DNA of 64,000 nt. It comes from Cryptomeria japonica. Its lineage: Eukaryota; Streptophyta; Pinopsida; Cupressales; Cupressaceae. The stretch is taken from the NCBI RefSeq assembly GCF_030272615.1, contig NC_081406.1:173296861-173360860 (forward strand), in the 5' to 3' direction. Under the pieces are notes generated by a model. That model had not been told where the DNA came from, ran no database searches, and was given only the letters and a program-made list of their open reading frames with translations. Shown here one piece after another: positions 12,295 through 24,789 of this stretch. Each line of letters opens with the position of its first letter. Within the stretch, counting starts at the first letter, position 1. The translations under genes were made by a program, and so were the position numbers.

Positions 12295-12525
12295 TAGCAC
12301 TATCGCAATTTGGTATTTTAGCACTATTGTTCCTCCAATAGCGCTATTGTCCCAAAATTAGCGCTTTTGTTTACAGTCTAGCGCTATTGACCCTGAAGTA
12401 GCTCTATTGTTCCAGTATTAGCGTTGTTGACTCTCTGTGACATAATTTATTTTAGCACTTTTGTACTTACTGTCGCCCTTTCATGTTAAATAGTGCTTCT
12501 GTTCACACACAGAGTAGTGCTATTG
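12295..12525 (+). repeat. E1 leader array, TAGCGCTATTG core, 20-bp period
   Basis: The TAGC word starts at 12319, 12339, 12359, 12379, 12399 and 12419, an exact 20-bp period. Further degenerate units lie at 12295, 12453, 12491 and 12515. The consensus is about TAGCGCTATTGTTCCA. It sits about 110 bp after the LTR. The same core recurs in reverse complement at 26971-27236 near the other end of E1. Confidence 0.88.
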
Positions 12526-12712
12526 TAATAGAGAGTTGTAAAAAATACCCTGTAACTAACAAATCAAAATATTTTTAGGCTTGTAGAGGCCCACCATGTA
12601 TGTGTATTTTACTAACTTTTTGCTTTTTGTGCCGGTTTGAACTAACCCCATTTTATTAGTATTTTAGAAATTCACTTCCTTTTATTACAAGTCAAAAAAA
12701 AAAAAAATCAAC

Positions 12713-12910
12713 CTCAAACTTTATTTTGGTGTTTAAAACTCAACAAAACAAACTTTGATTTTCTTGCAAGTTAGGGAACTCAAACTTTATTTTGGTGTTT
12801 AAAACTCAACAAAACAAACTTTGATTTTATTGCAAGTTAGGGAACTCAAACTTTATTTTGGTGTTTATAACTCAACAAGAAAATTTTTTATTTTCTTGCA
12901 TCAACTCAAA
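12713..12910 (+). repeat. 66-bp tandem repeat in E1 leader, three copies
   Basis: CTCAAACTTTATTTTGGTG recurs at 12713, 12779 and 12845, with the intervening AACTCAACAAAACAAACTTT conserved, then decays after 12900. Non-coding leader sequence. Confidence 0.85.
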
Positions 12911-14147
12911 CTAAAATTTACAATCCACACTTTGTTTTTGGGTGAAATAAAAAGAACAAGCCACTTTTCTTTCAAGCTCAAAGCGATTTTCCTTCAAAGC
13001 AAAATGTGCTCTTCATTCAGTTGACCAGGATTTCAATTTCCTATTTTACTCAACATATTGCCTTTGAAGGATAAAAAGAACACCATGACTATTGGAGAAA
13101 CATCTCCAAATAGTTAGATCACATTGCAATGATGAGTTAAAAAGAACAAGTGTCTTTTGTGTTTGGCACACTTGTGCAAATAGTTTGTCGAGTGGTCCTA
13201 CTTCTAAAACACACTATCCTCTCCCTTGGCTTTCTTGGTCCTAGGTGCAAGAGAAAAGTGTTAGTAACACTCAAAATTTTATCTTTTTAAGAGAGGCCTA
13301 CCAAGAGACACATCACTCTTGGGAACAACCTCGCGCGGTAAATCCTTCGAGCCACTATAGAAATCAGGTGTGAGCAAAACCTGTAGCCTTGGGTATAGAT
13401 GTTCCTACAGTGTAAGTTGTCGAAAGGACAAATGGGCCCCACCACAAATTACAAGGCTCTTAAGTGAGTCACTGCAGAATGAACTTATGTCCAAAGACAT
13501 CAAAAATTACTAAAGACCTTTATGAAGTAGCCCACCCGTTCTATTGATTGAGAATATTTGTGATAAATTCAATGCAAGAGCATAGAAGGTTTTGCTCCCA
13601 AGATACTCACCATACATATTTCCTTCAGTAGAAACATAGCTTTTTGAAAGGTTACTTGTAGCCTGATAAAAGTGGTGACTCCCCCATCATAGGGATCATC
13701 TATTTGTTATGCTTGTGCAAGACTTAGTATATCAAATCCTTACCTGCCACGGCGGGATTCATAAGGTATGTAGTACCAAAATTGAAGAAATATCAAGATG
13801 TGGGCTAAAATTATCGCAATTGGCCATTTGACCATAGGATAAAGTGTGTTTGAAGTGTCTTCGTTTTGTGTCAAGACCAGTGATAAACTAAGATGACTTT
13901 AGGCTTTTTGTGAAAACATACTCAAAAAAATTTGCAAAGAAAGGGTCATAAAAAGTCCAAAGATTGGGTTGATCTAGACCCACAATTATTTGTGCCTTTT
14001 AAGGCAACATTCTTGTGTTTGTGTGCTTGCTTTGTTTTCATGTCAAAGAAAAAAAAAATCAGTTTCAAAAACAATTATTCATCCAACACAAATGTTTTCA
14101 AAAACCAAAGATCAAAAACAATGTGCAAACACAAAGTAACAAACTAT
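12911..14147 (+). other. E1 untranslated leader, remainder
   Basis: About 1.2 kb between the tandem repeats and the upstream ORF. It carries no long ORF of its own. Parts (around 13290-13420, AGAGAGGCCTACC and the CCACTATAG area) resemble the E2 leader near 55640-55860 in reverse complement, so it is element leader and not a foreign insert. Confidence 0.5.
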
Positions 14148-14528
14148 ATGACCATTCTTCACATTTTGAGAAAGAAGAATCTTCATCAAAATATCAACTT
14201 GAAGAAAAGACCATTAAGTTCAAAGACTTTCATCAAAAGAAGGAAATTCTTCTATCTTAATAGACAAATCTTTGTCTCACATAGAACCTTCTTACGTCAC
14301 ATGCGTCTATATCTTCAAGGAAAATCCAACGAGTTTGATCAAGAGTCTTTAAACCACAGAGCTTTTACTCAATATAGAGCTTTGAGTTATCATAAAAACA
14401 AGGGAGGCAAAATCAATCCCACCTTCTTTCCAGACATTTGCATCACATATAACTCAGCTAAGGAAGAACCCCCAACCCCTGAAAGAGAAGAAGAGTTTGT
14501 TCCTTTTGTAACACAAAGTTTCTATTGA
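14148..14528 (+). CDS. E1 conserved upstream ORF (126 aa), function unknown
   Basis: The open frame extends further upstream. The ATG at 14148 (MTILHILRKK) is chosen because it aligns with the E2 counterpart (MTNPHILRRK, ATG at 54289). Shared features in order are HILRxK, a basic segment, FFYLNRQIFVSHRTFLRHMR (in E2 FLYINRQLFKSHRTFLYHMH), LQxKxNEFD, RAF, GKIN, FF, ITYN, EPPTPE and FVPF. Length is almost the same (126 and 124 residues). It is basic, with no signal peptide or obvious catalytic motif. It lies between leader and gag. Ogre-type elements are known to carry an extra ORF before gag, but homology with that protein was not tested. This is the only full-length frame in E1 without a stop. 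Confidence 0.6.
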   Translation: MTILHILRKKNLHQNINLKKRPLSSKTFIKRRKFFYLNRQIFVSHRTFLRHMRLYLQGKSNEFDQESLNHRAFTQYRALSYHKNKGGKINPTFFPDICITYNSAKEEPPTPEREEEFVPFVTQSFY

Positions 14529-14960
14529 AGTTAACATTTCATCCATTCTCACATTCACACATCATCAATCCATTTCAACTCTCCAAACATAAGGAGATCT
14601 TGTCCTAAGTTCTTTTTCGATATTGCTTGAATCAAACACAACACATCAATTTTTAGAGTGTCTCTACATCTAGGATAAACTCATCCTAAGAGGCATTTCT
14701 ATATAGGTTATAACTAGTCTATGAGTGAATCCTCTCATTACTAGGTAGTTGGGTCTGTAACACATCTTAGATCTCTCTAAACCTTATCATATCAAACATT
14801 GTCAACAAAACACAACAAGCAATTCAAGGAAGGAATTTGGTAACATCTACCTTTTGTGCTAGAGATCCATATGCAAAACACTTCACCAAACATTAATCTT
14901 TCATTTTATCACCAACTCATCATCATTTTCACCAAACTTCAACAAAAAATTGTAAACAAA

Positions 14961-16893
14961 ATGGCTCAAACCAGATCAAGGTCTAGACAAATAGAAATTG
15001 AAGAGGAAGAGGAGGAAATTCTCAGTGAATTCCAAGAAGCCCTTGGAGGAAACACAAATGATGAAAATCCAAGTACTCCTACTCATGCAACAATAGAAAG
15101 GGCTCAACACAACCCTCTCTTTAATCGACTTTTTGACTAAATACTCAGGAGCAACAGTGATGCTCACTTTTTAAGACTTTCCCAAGAGGGAGCCAAACTA
15201 CCCTCTGATTTTGATATTGCACAACTAAGGCAAGCATCGAAATGCCAAAGTTGTAATGAGGATGAAAGAGGTCGAGATCACATCAGATATAACCTTCATC
15301 AAGGAAATCCCCCACCTCCTCCTCTAAATGACATTGACATGTTGTGGCAAAAAGTCGAGAATCTCGCCCAACAACTCCACAGTGGTGTGAAAACAAGACA
15401 GTTTTCACTTAATGATATTTGTCCCTATCCTTTTGATAGGAATCAACACATGCCACCTTTTCCATGAGGGTTTGAAACACCTAAGTTCAAAAAGTATTGA
15501 AGAAAAGGAGACCCTCGCGATCATGTTAGAGAATTTCATTCAGCATGCCTAGAAGTGGCATATGAGGACACATACCTAATGCAACTCTTTCCCCAAAGTT
15601 TGGGAGGGACAACTACATCATGGTTTTCCCGACTAGTAGGTGGTATTAGGACATTTGAAGAACTAATCCAAAAATTCATTGCACATTACTCACACAACAT
15701 TGAACGCGCTATCACCATGGCCAATCTGTGTAACACCAAGAAAAAACTAGGGGAGCTATTTTCAACTTTCCTGCAACGATAGTGACAAATGTCTAGCAGA
15801 CGTTCCCTTTAGCTACCTGAAAGAGAGCTAGTGGAAATCTTTATTTCCAACTTGAATGAAGAAATGAAATTTCATTTGGACATGAAAGGCACATAGTCCT
15901 TTAATGACATGATCACTCAGGGTTTAAAATGTGAACGAGACCTCATCAAAAGGGGCTTATCAAAATATACAATGAACCCAAAGATGCCCCTCGCTCGCCA
16001 TTCAACAACGATAAACCTAACTTCTGGAATAAAAAAAATATATCGTCAATGATGGGGTTATAGATGCAAGGACTATCAAGAGTGCACAACCTGTAGTTTG
16101 ATTTACAGGGCAAAACCCCCCTCCTAAGAGCAACATGGTTTCTCCCCCACCAAATCAAGGACACAATGTACCTCAAGAGGAACCAAGACAAAGACAACAA
16201 AACTATAAACAAAAATGAACGTACACTCCCTTAGGGGAACCTATTGAAACAATGTTAGATCAGTTGGTCTCTTCAAATTTGGTGACCCTACCAAAGATGT
16301 CCAATTACGAACCTCAGGTTAAACCTTCATGGTGGAGGGACAATGAACATTGCGAATTCCATCAAGGGAAAGGGCATAAAACAAGCAATTGTCACAGATT
16401 GAAAGTTCTTATTTAGGATCTTATTGACCGAGGAGAGATTGAAATTGAAGGACATGACCCAAAAACTATAAATAATGATCATCTTATGTTTAAAAATCCA
16501 CTTCCAACGCAAGATCAAAGGGGTCCTTCCACATCAGGATGAAACACAAATACCAATGATTATACACGAGCTACTTATAATTACACTATGAACCACCTAT
16601 ATGATGCCAATGAACAAATTGCAACCATTACCATAAAAAATACAAACTCTACCTACAATGTTGTTATGCGTCGCAACAAGATCACCATTAAAGTAGCTCC
16701 ACAAGCCACCCCCTCCATCCCAAAGCAATATAACCTTCTGGAACAGTTAGATAAGATGCTTGCACTTATCTTCATCTTAGAGCTTTTGCACCTATCCCCA
16801 TCTCATAAAACAATCTTGGATAAAGCTATCCAAGAAGCATCAGTCCCTGAAAATCTAAATACAGATCAATTCCAAGCTATGGTTGGAAATTGA
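14961..16893 (+). pseudogene. E1 gag (retrotrans_gag with CX2HX4HX4C knuckle)
   Basis: ATG at 14961 gives MAQTRSRSRQIEIEEEEEEI, then a disordered region, then the capsid-like core SLNDICPYPFDRN, GDPRDHVREFHSACLEVAY, EDTYLMQLFPQSLGGTTTSW and FEELIQKFIAHY, typical of plant gypsy gag (PF03732). Near 16346 a knuckle CEFHQGKGHKTSNCHRLK matches CX2HX4HX4C, the form usual in this group, followed by DLIDRGEIEIEG. It is broken by TAG/TGA stops at about 15138, 15466, 15780 and 15814, and by frameshifts between 15980 and 16340. Gag would form the particle that packages element RNA. Confidence 0.85.
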
Positions 16894-16959
16894 AGGTCAT
16901 CACCAGGTCTCACTATCTCTGAAAGTGACAATACATCCTTCCAGCAACCTCATAATGCC

Positions 16960-17900
16960 TCACTCCATATTGAAGGATTTATCAACCAACAAAGGATCAA
17001 GAGATTCTTGATCGACAATGGAGCAGGCCTAAATATCTGTACACTACAATTGGTCACAACATTGGTATATGCAATTGATTCAGTGGATCCCCACAAAAAG
17101 ATAACCATAAAATCTTATGATGATGCAGAGCATTCATCCAAAGGAGCAGTTGTGTTACCAATCTGAGTGGGCCCAGTGGTGAAGTACATCATATGTCAAG
17201 TTTTGGACCTTCCTTTGCCATATAATTTATTGTTAGGAAGATCTTGTATACACGCCATGCAAGCTATTCCATCCACCTACCACCAGTGTATCAAGTTTCC
17301 TCATAACGGTGTAGAAATTACAATCCCGGGCGATGCAAATCCTTTTGCATATTTTAACAATATCAACCATCAACCAAAGATTACCATTCCCAACAAAAAA
17401 GAAGCTATCCCATCCACATCATATGTAAGTCCAGCCTCTATTTCCAGTTCAAAAACCACTATACCCAAACAAGAGAAGCCAAAGATGAAAATGGCAAAGG
17501 AAGGTCCTGGGGAGTACAATCTCAGCCAACTCTTTTGTGTTAGGCAACTACCCACTTCTCCTAGAACTCATGGTAAACCTCAATGGTTACTTCAACCACC
17601 AATGGTCAAGCCAAAATGCACTTTGATGCCTTTCATCCTTGGAAAGAGTCAAGAAGAAGAGACCAGAGATGAGGACTTAGCAAAATGGATCTATAAAGAT
17701 CCTATCACCACGAACATCCCACTAGATAAGGTTCCCATAGATCAATATGGAAAAGGCCTTCTCATTATGCAAAGAATGGGTTATGATGGTCAGAGTGCCT
17801 TGGGACCTTGCAAGCAAAGACGACATGAACCGCTATAGCCGGAATTAAAGCCCAAAGATAACACAAGCTTAGGTTATCAAAAGGAGATTCTTCCTAAACT
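16960..17900 (+). pseudogene. E1 aspartic protease with G-patch-like extension
   Basis: Protease: RFLIDNGAGLNICTL near 17005 (active-site D, with NG in place of TG), KKITIKSYDD, then YNLLLGRSCIHAMQAIPSTY (the second conserved block). An in-frame TGA lies at 17164. After a polar linker a G-patch-like segment (17746-17880) reads YGKGLLIMQRMGYDGQSALG, CKQ, EPL, then SLGY, matching the glycine spacing of G-patch domains that bind RNA or helicases. The same segment occurs in E2 at 50830-50964. One stop (17836) interrupts it here. Confidence 0.75.
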
Positions 17901-19050
17901 CAAATTCAAAGGGAAACCCAACAAAACTCTATATTAGCCTACTACAAACATAAAGAGGTCACCTTTGATTATGTCAGTAGCACCAAGACCCACACCAATT
18001 ACTCCAATATAGTTGAACATCCCAGCAATAACATCCACAAGACCAATCATCCCACCAATCAAACCAGTAACCCCATCAACAACAACAACAACCACATCCA
18101 TATCACCATTATCAAAATAAGAACCCCTAGCAGTATTGAGAACACCGGTAATTCCTGTAGAAGTAGCAGATTCAACAATGTCAATGCTACCTATATCAGT
18201 TTCACTGATGTCCATAATCCTTCCTGCAGCTCCAATCATTTCATCTACAAGGGTACATCAATCGATCACACCTGCAGTGTTTAACTTAAAGGACATCCCA
18301 ATATGGTATAGTAATTGGATACTGGAAAGTGACTCAGAGACTGACTCACATGAGTGGGAATTTGATTCTGTCTAGCTTAATACTTCAGATGAGGAAGGCA
18401 CCTCACTACCCCCACCTTGCAAAGACATCCTTGTTTATGGAGAAGCACAGATAAAGACCTCTTGGGTTCTTGAACTGGAAACATCTTCCATAGACTCTAT
18501 GTCACATCCTACACTCGATTCTGACAGGGAGGGTACCATCCATGACCTTCACCACAACGTCTTGACCCTCACTAACACCTCTTATGAACTTAACCTGATC
18601 GATGAGGTAATGCCTATTTAACATCCTAAACTCATCGAATGGAACCAATCTAATCCCCCATGCCTTGACCAATTCCAAAATGATGAGGCGATCATTAACT
18701 TTTTGGAACTAAGGGATAACATACCAAGTGGGACAAAGTTGGATTCGCCATTGAGCTTAATAGCGCAGCATACTTTGGGGTTGATGCCAAACCTTTCAGC
18801 TGCAAAAATATAACAATAAAACATGGATCTTCCAATGAAAACCACACGGTAGCACTGTTGATCCCACAAAAGAAAAAAAGAAAGAGCATATCCAATGGTG
18901 AAAACCTCTCTGAGGCGCCTGAGGATGAAAGGTTTGACATCCTCCCTTCTAGTACATAGCAAGAACGATCAACAATCCTTATTTAAGAGACAAAAGAATA
19001 GAACGTGGGGACTCCTGAAACTCCTCAGCACATACATCTAGCATCTCTTT
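17901..19050 (+). other. E1 linker between protease/G-patch and RT
   Basis: About 1.1 kb of low-complexity polar sequence rich in Asn, Thr, Ile and Pro codons (ACCATCACC-like runs, 17950-18260), then acidic Ser-rich sequence (18280-18560). It corresponds to the acidic linker after the G-patch in E2 (49969-50800). No catalytic motif was seen. Confidence 0.55.
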
Positions 19051-20935
19051 TAACTCCAGAGGAAAAACCTAAGTTTGTCAAATTCTTCTAGAAGCGTCAG
19101 ATCAACTTCGTATGGTCATATGCAGACATGCCTGGTCTTGATCTAGATTTAGTCATGCATCACCTCACCATCACAGAAGGAGCCAAGCCTGTCAAACAGA
19201 AACTTTGCAAGATGCACCCCCAGATTGTAGTGCTAGTCAAACTAGAACTTAAGAAACTCCTGGATGTTGGTTTTATTAGACCAATTGATTATGCAAATTG
19301 GATATCCAATATTGTACCTGTCAGCAAACCCAATGGGGGCATCTGTACCTATACTGAATTCAGAGATATAAACAAGGCATGTCTAAAAGATGACTTCCCC
19401 CTACCAAACATCGATATAATCGTAGACCTAACAGTAGGATATGCCATGCTTTCTCTCATGGATGGATTTTCAGGGTACAACCAAATAAAGATTGCACCAG
19501 AGGATGAACATAAGACAACCTTCACATGTCCATAGGGAACATAATATTGGCATGTACTGCCTTTTGGTCTAAATAATGCATAAGTGACCTATCAAAGAGC
19601 AATGACAACCATCTTTCATGATATGATGCATACCATAATGGAAGATTATGTTGATGACTTAATGGAAAAATCACTCACAAGAGAAGGTCATCTGGAAATA
19701 TTAGATAAAATCTTTGACAGATTGGAACAATATCATGTTCGACTCAACCCAAAGAAATGTGTCTTTGGAGTAACCTCAGGGAAACTTCTAGGATACATTG
19801 TCTCAAGCAAAGGTATTGAGGTCGATCCTGCAAAGGTCAAAGCAATCATGGACATGCCACCTCCAAAGAATATTAGTTAGCTAAGGACACTCCAAGGGTG
19901 GCTACAATCCATCCCAAGATTCATTGCACAACTGGCAGATAAGTGTCACCCCTTTACACACTTATTACACAAGAACATCCACTTTCAATGGGATACCAAA
20001 TGCCAGCAAGCATTCCAGATGCTTAAAGACTATCTCATGAATACACCATTGCTGATCCCACCAAATCCGAGTAGACCTCTATTACTCTATATTTCAGCAA
20101 CAAATACAGCATTGGGTGTACTACTGGCACAACATAATGCAGAAGGGAAAGAGTGTGTTGTTTACTACATCTCTAGCACACTGGTTGGCTATGAACTCAA
20201 TTACACACCTATTGAGTGAGCTTGCCTAGCAGTAATCTTGGCAACCACTAATCTGAGACATTACCTGTTAATACATAAAGTACAACTCATTGCTAAGATC
20301 GATCCACTAAAGTACTTACTCAACAAAGCAGCATTGACTGGCTGCTTAGCCAAATGGGTGATGATTCTAAGTGAATTTGACATCAAGTATGTGGACCGTA
20401 AAGCTATCAAGGGTCAAGTTATTGCAGATCCATTGGCTGATGCACCACTCATAGGTGATCATCCTCTCATTTCCAATTTTCTAGATGAAGAGATATTCAT
20501 GATCATAACAGCACAACCATGGAAACTATACTTTGATGGTTCCTATACTAGACACGGCTCGGGGGCAGACATTCTGCTTATCACACCTCAAGGTGATAGT
20601 ATCCCGAAGTCTTATAGGCTCACATTTCCATGCACAAACAACATAGCAGAATATGAGGCCTTGATCATGGGACTCAAACTAGCCGTACAATGGAAGTTGA
20701 AAGAGTTACAGATATATGACAACTCACAACTGGTCATCCGACAAGTAATAGATGAATATTAGACCAAGGATGACAAAATCATGCCGTAAAAACAAATGGT
20801 GGATAGTTTAAAGGCATCATTTACTACTATCACCTTTGAGCAGATACCCAGAGATTAGAACCGAGTTGCTGATGCTATAGCTACCATTGCATCTCTCCTA
20901 GATCTTCCACAAAATTCAACATGCTATGAGTTCTT
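19050..20935 (+). pseudogene. E1 reverse transcriptase, RNase H and second RNase H
   Basis: RT: HHLTITEGAKPVKQKLCKMH, GFIRPIDYANWISNIVPVSK, FRDINKACLKDDFPLPNID, LSLMDGFSGYNQIKIAPED, LPFGLNNA, TYQRAM and catalytic MEDYVDDL (19650), then LNPKKCVFG and LLGYIVS. RNase H 1 (RT-linked): NPSRPLLLYISATNTALGVL to GCLAKWVMILSEFDIKYVDR. RNase H 2: WKLYFDGSYTRHGSGADI, CTNNIAEYEALIMGLKLA, then YDNSQLVI, the type found in Tat elements. Stops near 19532, 19580, 19878, 20217, 20761, 20788 and 20858 mostly replace Trp or Gln, as in CP-stop-GTYYW and DEY-stop-TKDD. Confidence 0.92.
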
Positions 20936-21149
20936 GGTAGAATAGCTTTGGATTCTCACTTATGATATCCTTGAATCCAAGATGATATGTCATCTTGTTG
21001 GTTCCAAATACCCATGGTATGGTGAGTTCTACACCTACCTCCGCGATCACACACTTCCTCCTAACCAATCGAATAACCAACGCAAAACCTTCATTCGCCA
21101 AACCGCTTGATATACCATTATTGTTGAAACCCTATACCGATGCAGTCTT

Positions 21150-22240
21150 GATGGTACTCTCCTTCGATATCTAGAACAAGATGAGATAACAAAGGCCTTG
21201 GAAGAGGTACATGAAGGAATTTGTGGAACTCATGCAAGCGGTCCTTCACTAGCTAAGAAGATCATACGTGTTGGATACTATTGGCTGTCCATGGAAAAAG
21301 ACTCCTATTATTTTGTCCAAAATGTAAGAAATGTCAAGTTCATGGAGACATGATACATGCACCAACATAGGAATTGAAACCAATCACAAAACCATGGCCT
21401 TTTTATCAATGGGGACTTGACCTTGTGGGTAAAATCCATCCATCTTCATCCAATGGCCACAAATTCATTATTACTGCTACTGAATATTTCACAAAGTGGA
21501 TCGAAGCTATTCCACTTACCCAAGTCACCGACAAGAAGATCACCTCATTCATCCTTAATTACATCATCTATCGGTATGGTGTGCCCATGTCCATCATCAT
21601 AGATAATGGGCTTCCTTTCAAAAATCAAGATGTCCATGAATTGTGTGAGAAGTTTCACATTCAACACTGCTTTTCCACTCCCTATTACCCACAAGGAAAT
21701 GGTCAGGCCAAAGCATCAAACAAAAAACATATTGAGAATCCTCAAGAAGACAGTCAATGATACCAGTCGTGATTGGCATGTTCAATTGAATCCAACACTA
21801 TGGGTGTATCGAACTAGCATTCGAACCCCTACAGGCGCAACTCCCTACTCACTGGTCTATGGCGCAGAAGCCATCCTTCCTATTGAGGTTGAGATACCAT
21901 CTCTATGGGTTTCCTTGCATAATCTCATAGATGATGACGCATACAGAGTCTCACATCTCCACGATTTAGAGCTACTTGATGAGAAACGACAAGTTGCATA
22001 CAATCACCTCAAAGCCTATCAGTAGCGCATGAGCAGAAGCTATAATCATCGAGTTAGACCTCATACATTTGAGGTAGGTGATCTTGTTCTTTGAGAGAAT
22101 CCTCGTAACCAACCCAACAAAGAACATCAGGGAAAGTTTGAATCAAACTGGTTGGGTCTGAAGCATATCAGTTGGCTACTTTAGAAGGAGAACCGCTAGC
22201 AGATCCAATCAACATCATGCACCTCAAATGGTTTTATACA
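21150..22240 (+). pseudogene. E1 integrase
   Basis: The N-terminal zinc region shows VHEGICGTHASG ... VGYYWLSMEKDSYYF, then a frameshift (near 21320) spoils the CxxC part. Core: FYQWGLDLVGKI (first D), YFTKWIEA, YRYGVPMSIIIDNG (second D) and STPYYPQGNGQAKASNK. The third catalytic residue, expected as E exactly 35 residues after the second D, is K (AAA at 21710-21712). A frameshift follows near 21740, and the frame continues as LNPTLWVYRTSIRTPTGATP, YSLVYGAEAILPIEVEIPSL and a C-terminal LDEKRQVAYNHLKAYQ. No chromodomain was seen, which fits Tat rather than chromovirus. Confidence 0.9.
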
Positions 22241-22249
22241 TAACCTGTA

Positions 22250-23400
22250 CAGAGCATCAGGCTCCCATACATACCGGAAAAATGCCAAAAACATTCAGAT
22301 AAATATCTTGAAGAAAATACAAAAAAATCAAAATAGTAAAGAAAAATCATGCATCCAAATGGTGAACAACCACTCTGGTGGCACTTTGGGTAAGTGTGAT
22401 GGTGAAAACCTGGTAAATATGCGCCACTTGTAAAGGCTATGACTCCATTTTATTTCAGACTTGTTGTGATCACATCCATTACATTCATTGCATCCATTCA
22501 TCCATCATTCAAAACCATGGCTTGTTATTGATCTGCAATCAAGGATAGTACTTCATGCGTCTTGCATCCCGCTTTTTCATAGTCATGTCTAAAGCTGGGG
22601 GCAATGCCCTTAACCTATTGATGGAAGTGGATTCTGCATTACTTGTGATTCTATGGGTTCTTCATTCGGAAAATTGTCTCACAAAATACCAAAAACATTA
22701 AAAAACAATCAAAAATACCAAAAACATTAAAAAACACTCACAAAATCCAAAAAAATGATAAAACATCAAAAATCAATAAAAAACATGGCAACACATTGTA
22801 CATAGGCATCTAAGCAGATACCAAATAAATATTTTGAGATGCTCCAACAATGATCACTTATCATATCGACCAAACAATCAACAACGACACGCTAACAGTC
22901 TTAACAAGGTTGCATCCTTCCTTACCAAAACAAAGACAAGATGACATTTTTTCTTTGACAAGAAAATTATGTTTAAGCTATCAAGTACTTGGTTGGTTTG
23001 TAGGTTATTTATTCATTTATATCAGGTTCCTACGCTACTCCAAGATATCCACAAGTGATTAGAGTGGCCGAGATGGTTCCTAAGTATCATTTTATTTGTT
23101 TATATTTGGCAAATTAATCCAATGAAGTTCTGGGGCATGTACTAATGGTGTCTACATGGGAAGTTCACTAAGCTACGTGATCATATGAAAAATACAGTCA
23201 TAGATCAGTATGGCTTGCTGACTATAGCGTATACCTCGACCATATGAGCATAAACCATTATGGAGGGTCCATATTCTTTATTCTTTATTTATGTTGTTTG
23301 TTTGTAGGTGCAATGCTCCATCCTTGGTTCCTACTGCCTTATCCAAGATCGATACTACCATGCTCAATGATGAAAATAAAGCACTATGGATCACCATTCC
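22250..23400 (+). other. E1 region between integrase and low-complexity tract
   Basis: Contains AAAGCTGGGGGCAATGCCC (22590), a purine-rich word often found after pol in this group, and a run of AAAAACATTAAAAAACA-type repeats at 22680-22800. No gene was recognised. Confidence 0.45.
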
Positions 23401-24660
23401 ATCTCATCTGTTTATATTGCATTCCGTTACATATCACCCATCCATTTAATCATTCATTATTCATATGCATGGTTTTGTATGCAAGTGTGAACAAGATTAA
23501 TATGAGAAGTTATTTGAAAAATGAATTGGTCTTGGATACAATCATGACAGAGTTCTCTGATACATCATCAGTGCATCATGCAAAGTCTAAAACAAACTTG
23601 CATTCATCTATCATGAACACATCATCATTGCATTTACTACCATTTATTAGCTATGCATTCATCATTTCATTACATTAAGTTGCATTTAAATAAACTTCAT
23701 TTTTATCCATTCATTAGAGTGCATTTCATATCATTTAGTCGCATTTAAATACACATAGTTCATTATCATATACTTTCATTAGTATCATTACATCATTTCA
23801 TCATGGAAAACTCATGCCATTTAGATTCATTTATATGATAAATTTCTCATCATTACATTTACTACAATTATTAAACCATTACCATGCATTCATTTATCTA
23901 TCCATTAGTTAAGTGCATTCATTTATCCATCTCGTATATTCTTATACTCATTCATTTCATCTTACAACAAATTTTATTTAGGATTCATTAGAATGTGTTC
24001 ATTATCCTTTTAAATGCATTAAGGTGCAGTTATTCATTACCCATGAGTTGCATTATCATCACATTATCATTTCACTTAGTCATATTTCATAACCTATAGA
24101 TCATAACAAACAAAACCATTTGTCTCAACATTGGTTTATATATTTTACATATGCCTTCATTTAGAAATCCTCATATAAACATTTGTACTTTACATTTGTT
24201 TATCCATATTGCATTCATTTTAACCATCTAGATGCATTTACATAAATCATTCATACATTGCATCAAACATCACTGCATATCATCATCTCATCATCTCATC
24301 GACATAAAGCACAAATACTATCTATATCATCGTTAGTATCATTACATTATGCATGCATCATCATCATGGAATTACATACATCAAGCATTTCACCAACAAA
24401 TCATGCATATATAAGTTTGCATCCACATGTTAGCATCACATTCATAAACATGCATATAGACATCATATAAATCAAACATAAAATGCATATAGGAATCATC
24501 TCATCCACACCTAAATATAGAAAGTACAAATATCCATCTAAGCATATATCATAAATCATCATCCGACATCAATCCATACATATCATCAACATGCATATCA
24601 TCATAATATGGGATCTCCTCATATATCATATCATATCATATCACAAAAACATACATGTAT
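23400..24660. repeat. Low-complexity CATTCATTT/ATCATCA tract in E1
   Basis: About 1.2 kb of degenerate CATT, CATC and CATTTA words (for example 23440-24000 and 24240-24640) with no clean period. It lies downstream of the antisense PMD gene, where E2 has tandem 37-bp and 22-bp repeats (45311-45580), so it is probably the counterpart region. Confidence 0.7.
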
Positions 24661-24789
24661 AAGAGTACAATGAAGTCCAAAATATCAGCTACCAAGAGCC
24701 ATCCAAGATATAGTCAAAAATGACAATGTTAAAACATACATAAATTCTCTCTCAAATGCCACTCTGACCAGGTGCTACACCACCATCAC

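Noticed and set aside
12295-12525. CRISPR-like regular array
   Set aside because: Units are degenerate 20-mers without distinct spacers, and the context is a plant retroelement.
22850-23678. ORFs of 70 and 144 codons after E1 integrase
   Set aside because: They lie in low-complexity CATT-rich sequence, with no counterpart in E2 and no motif.
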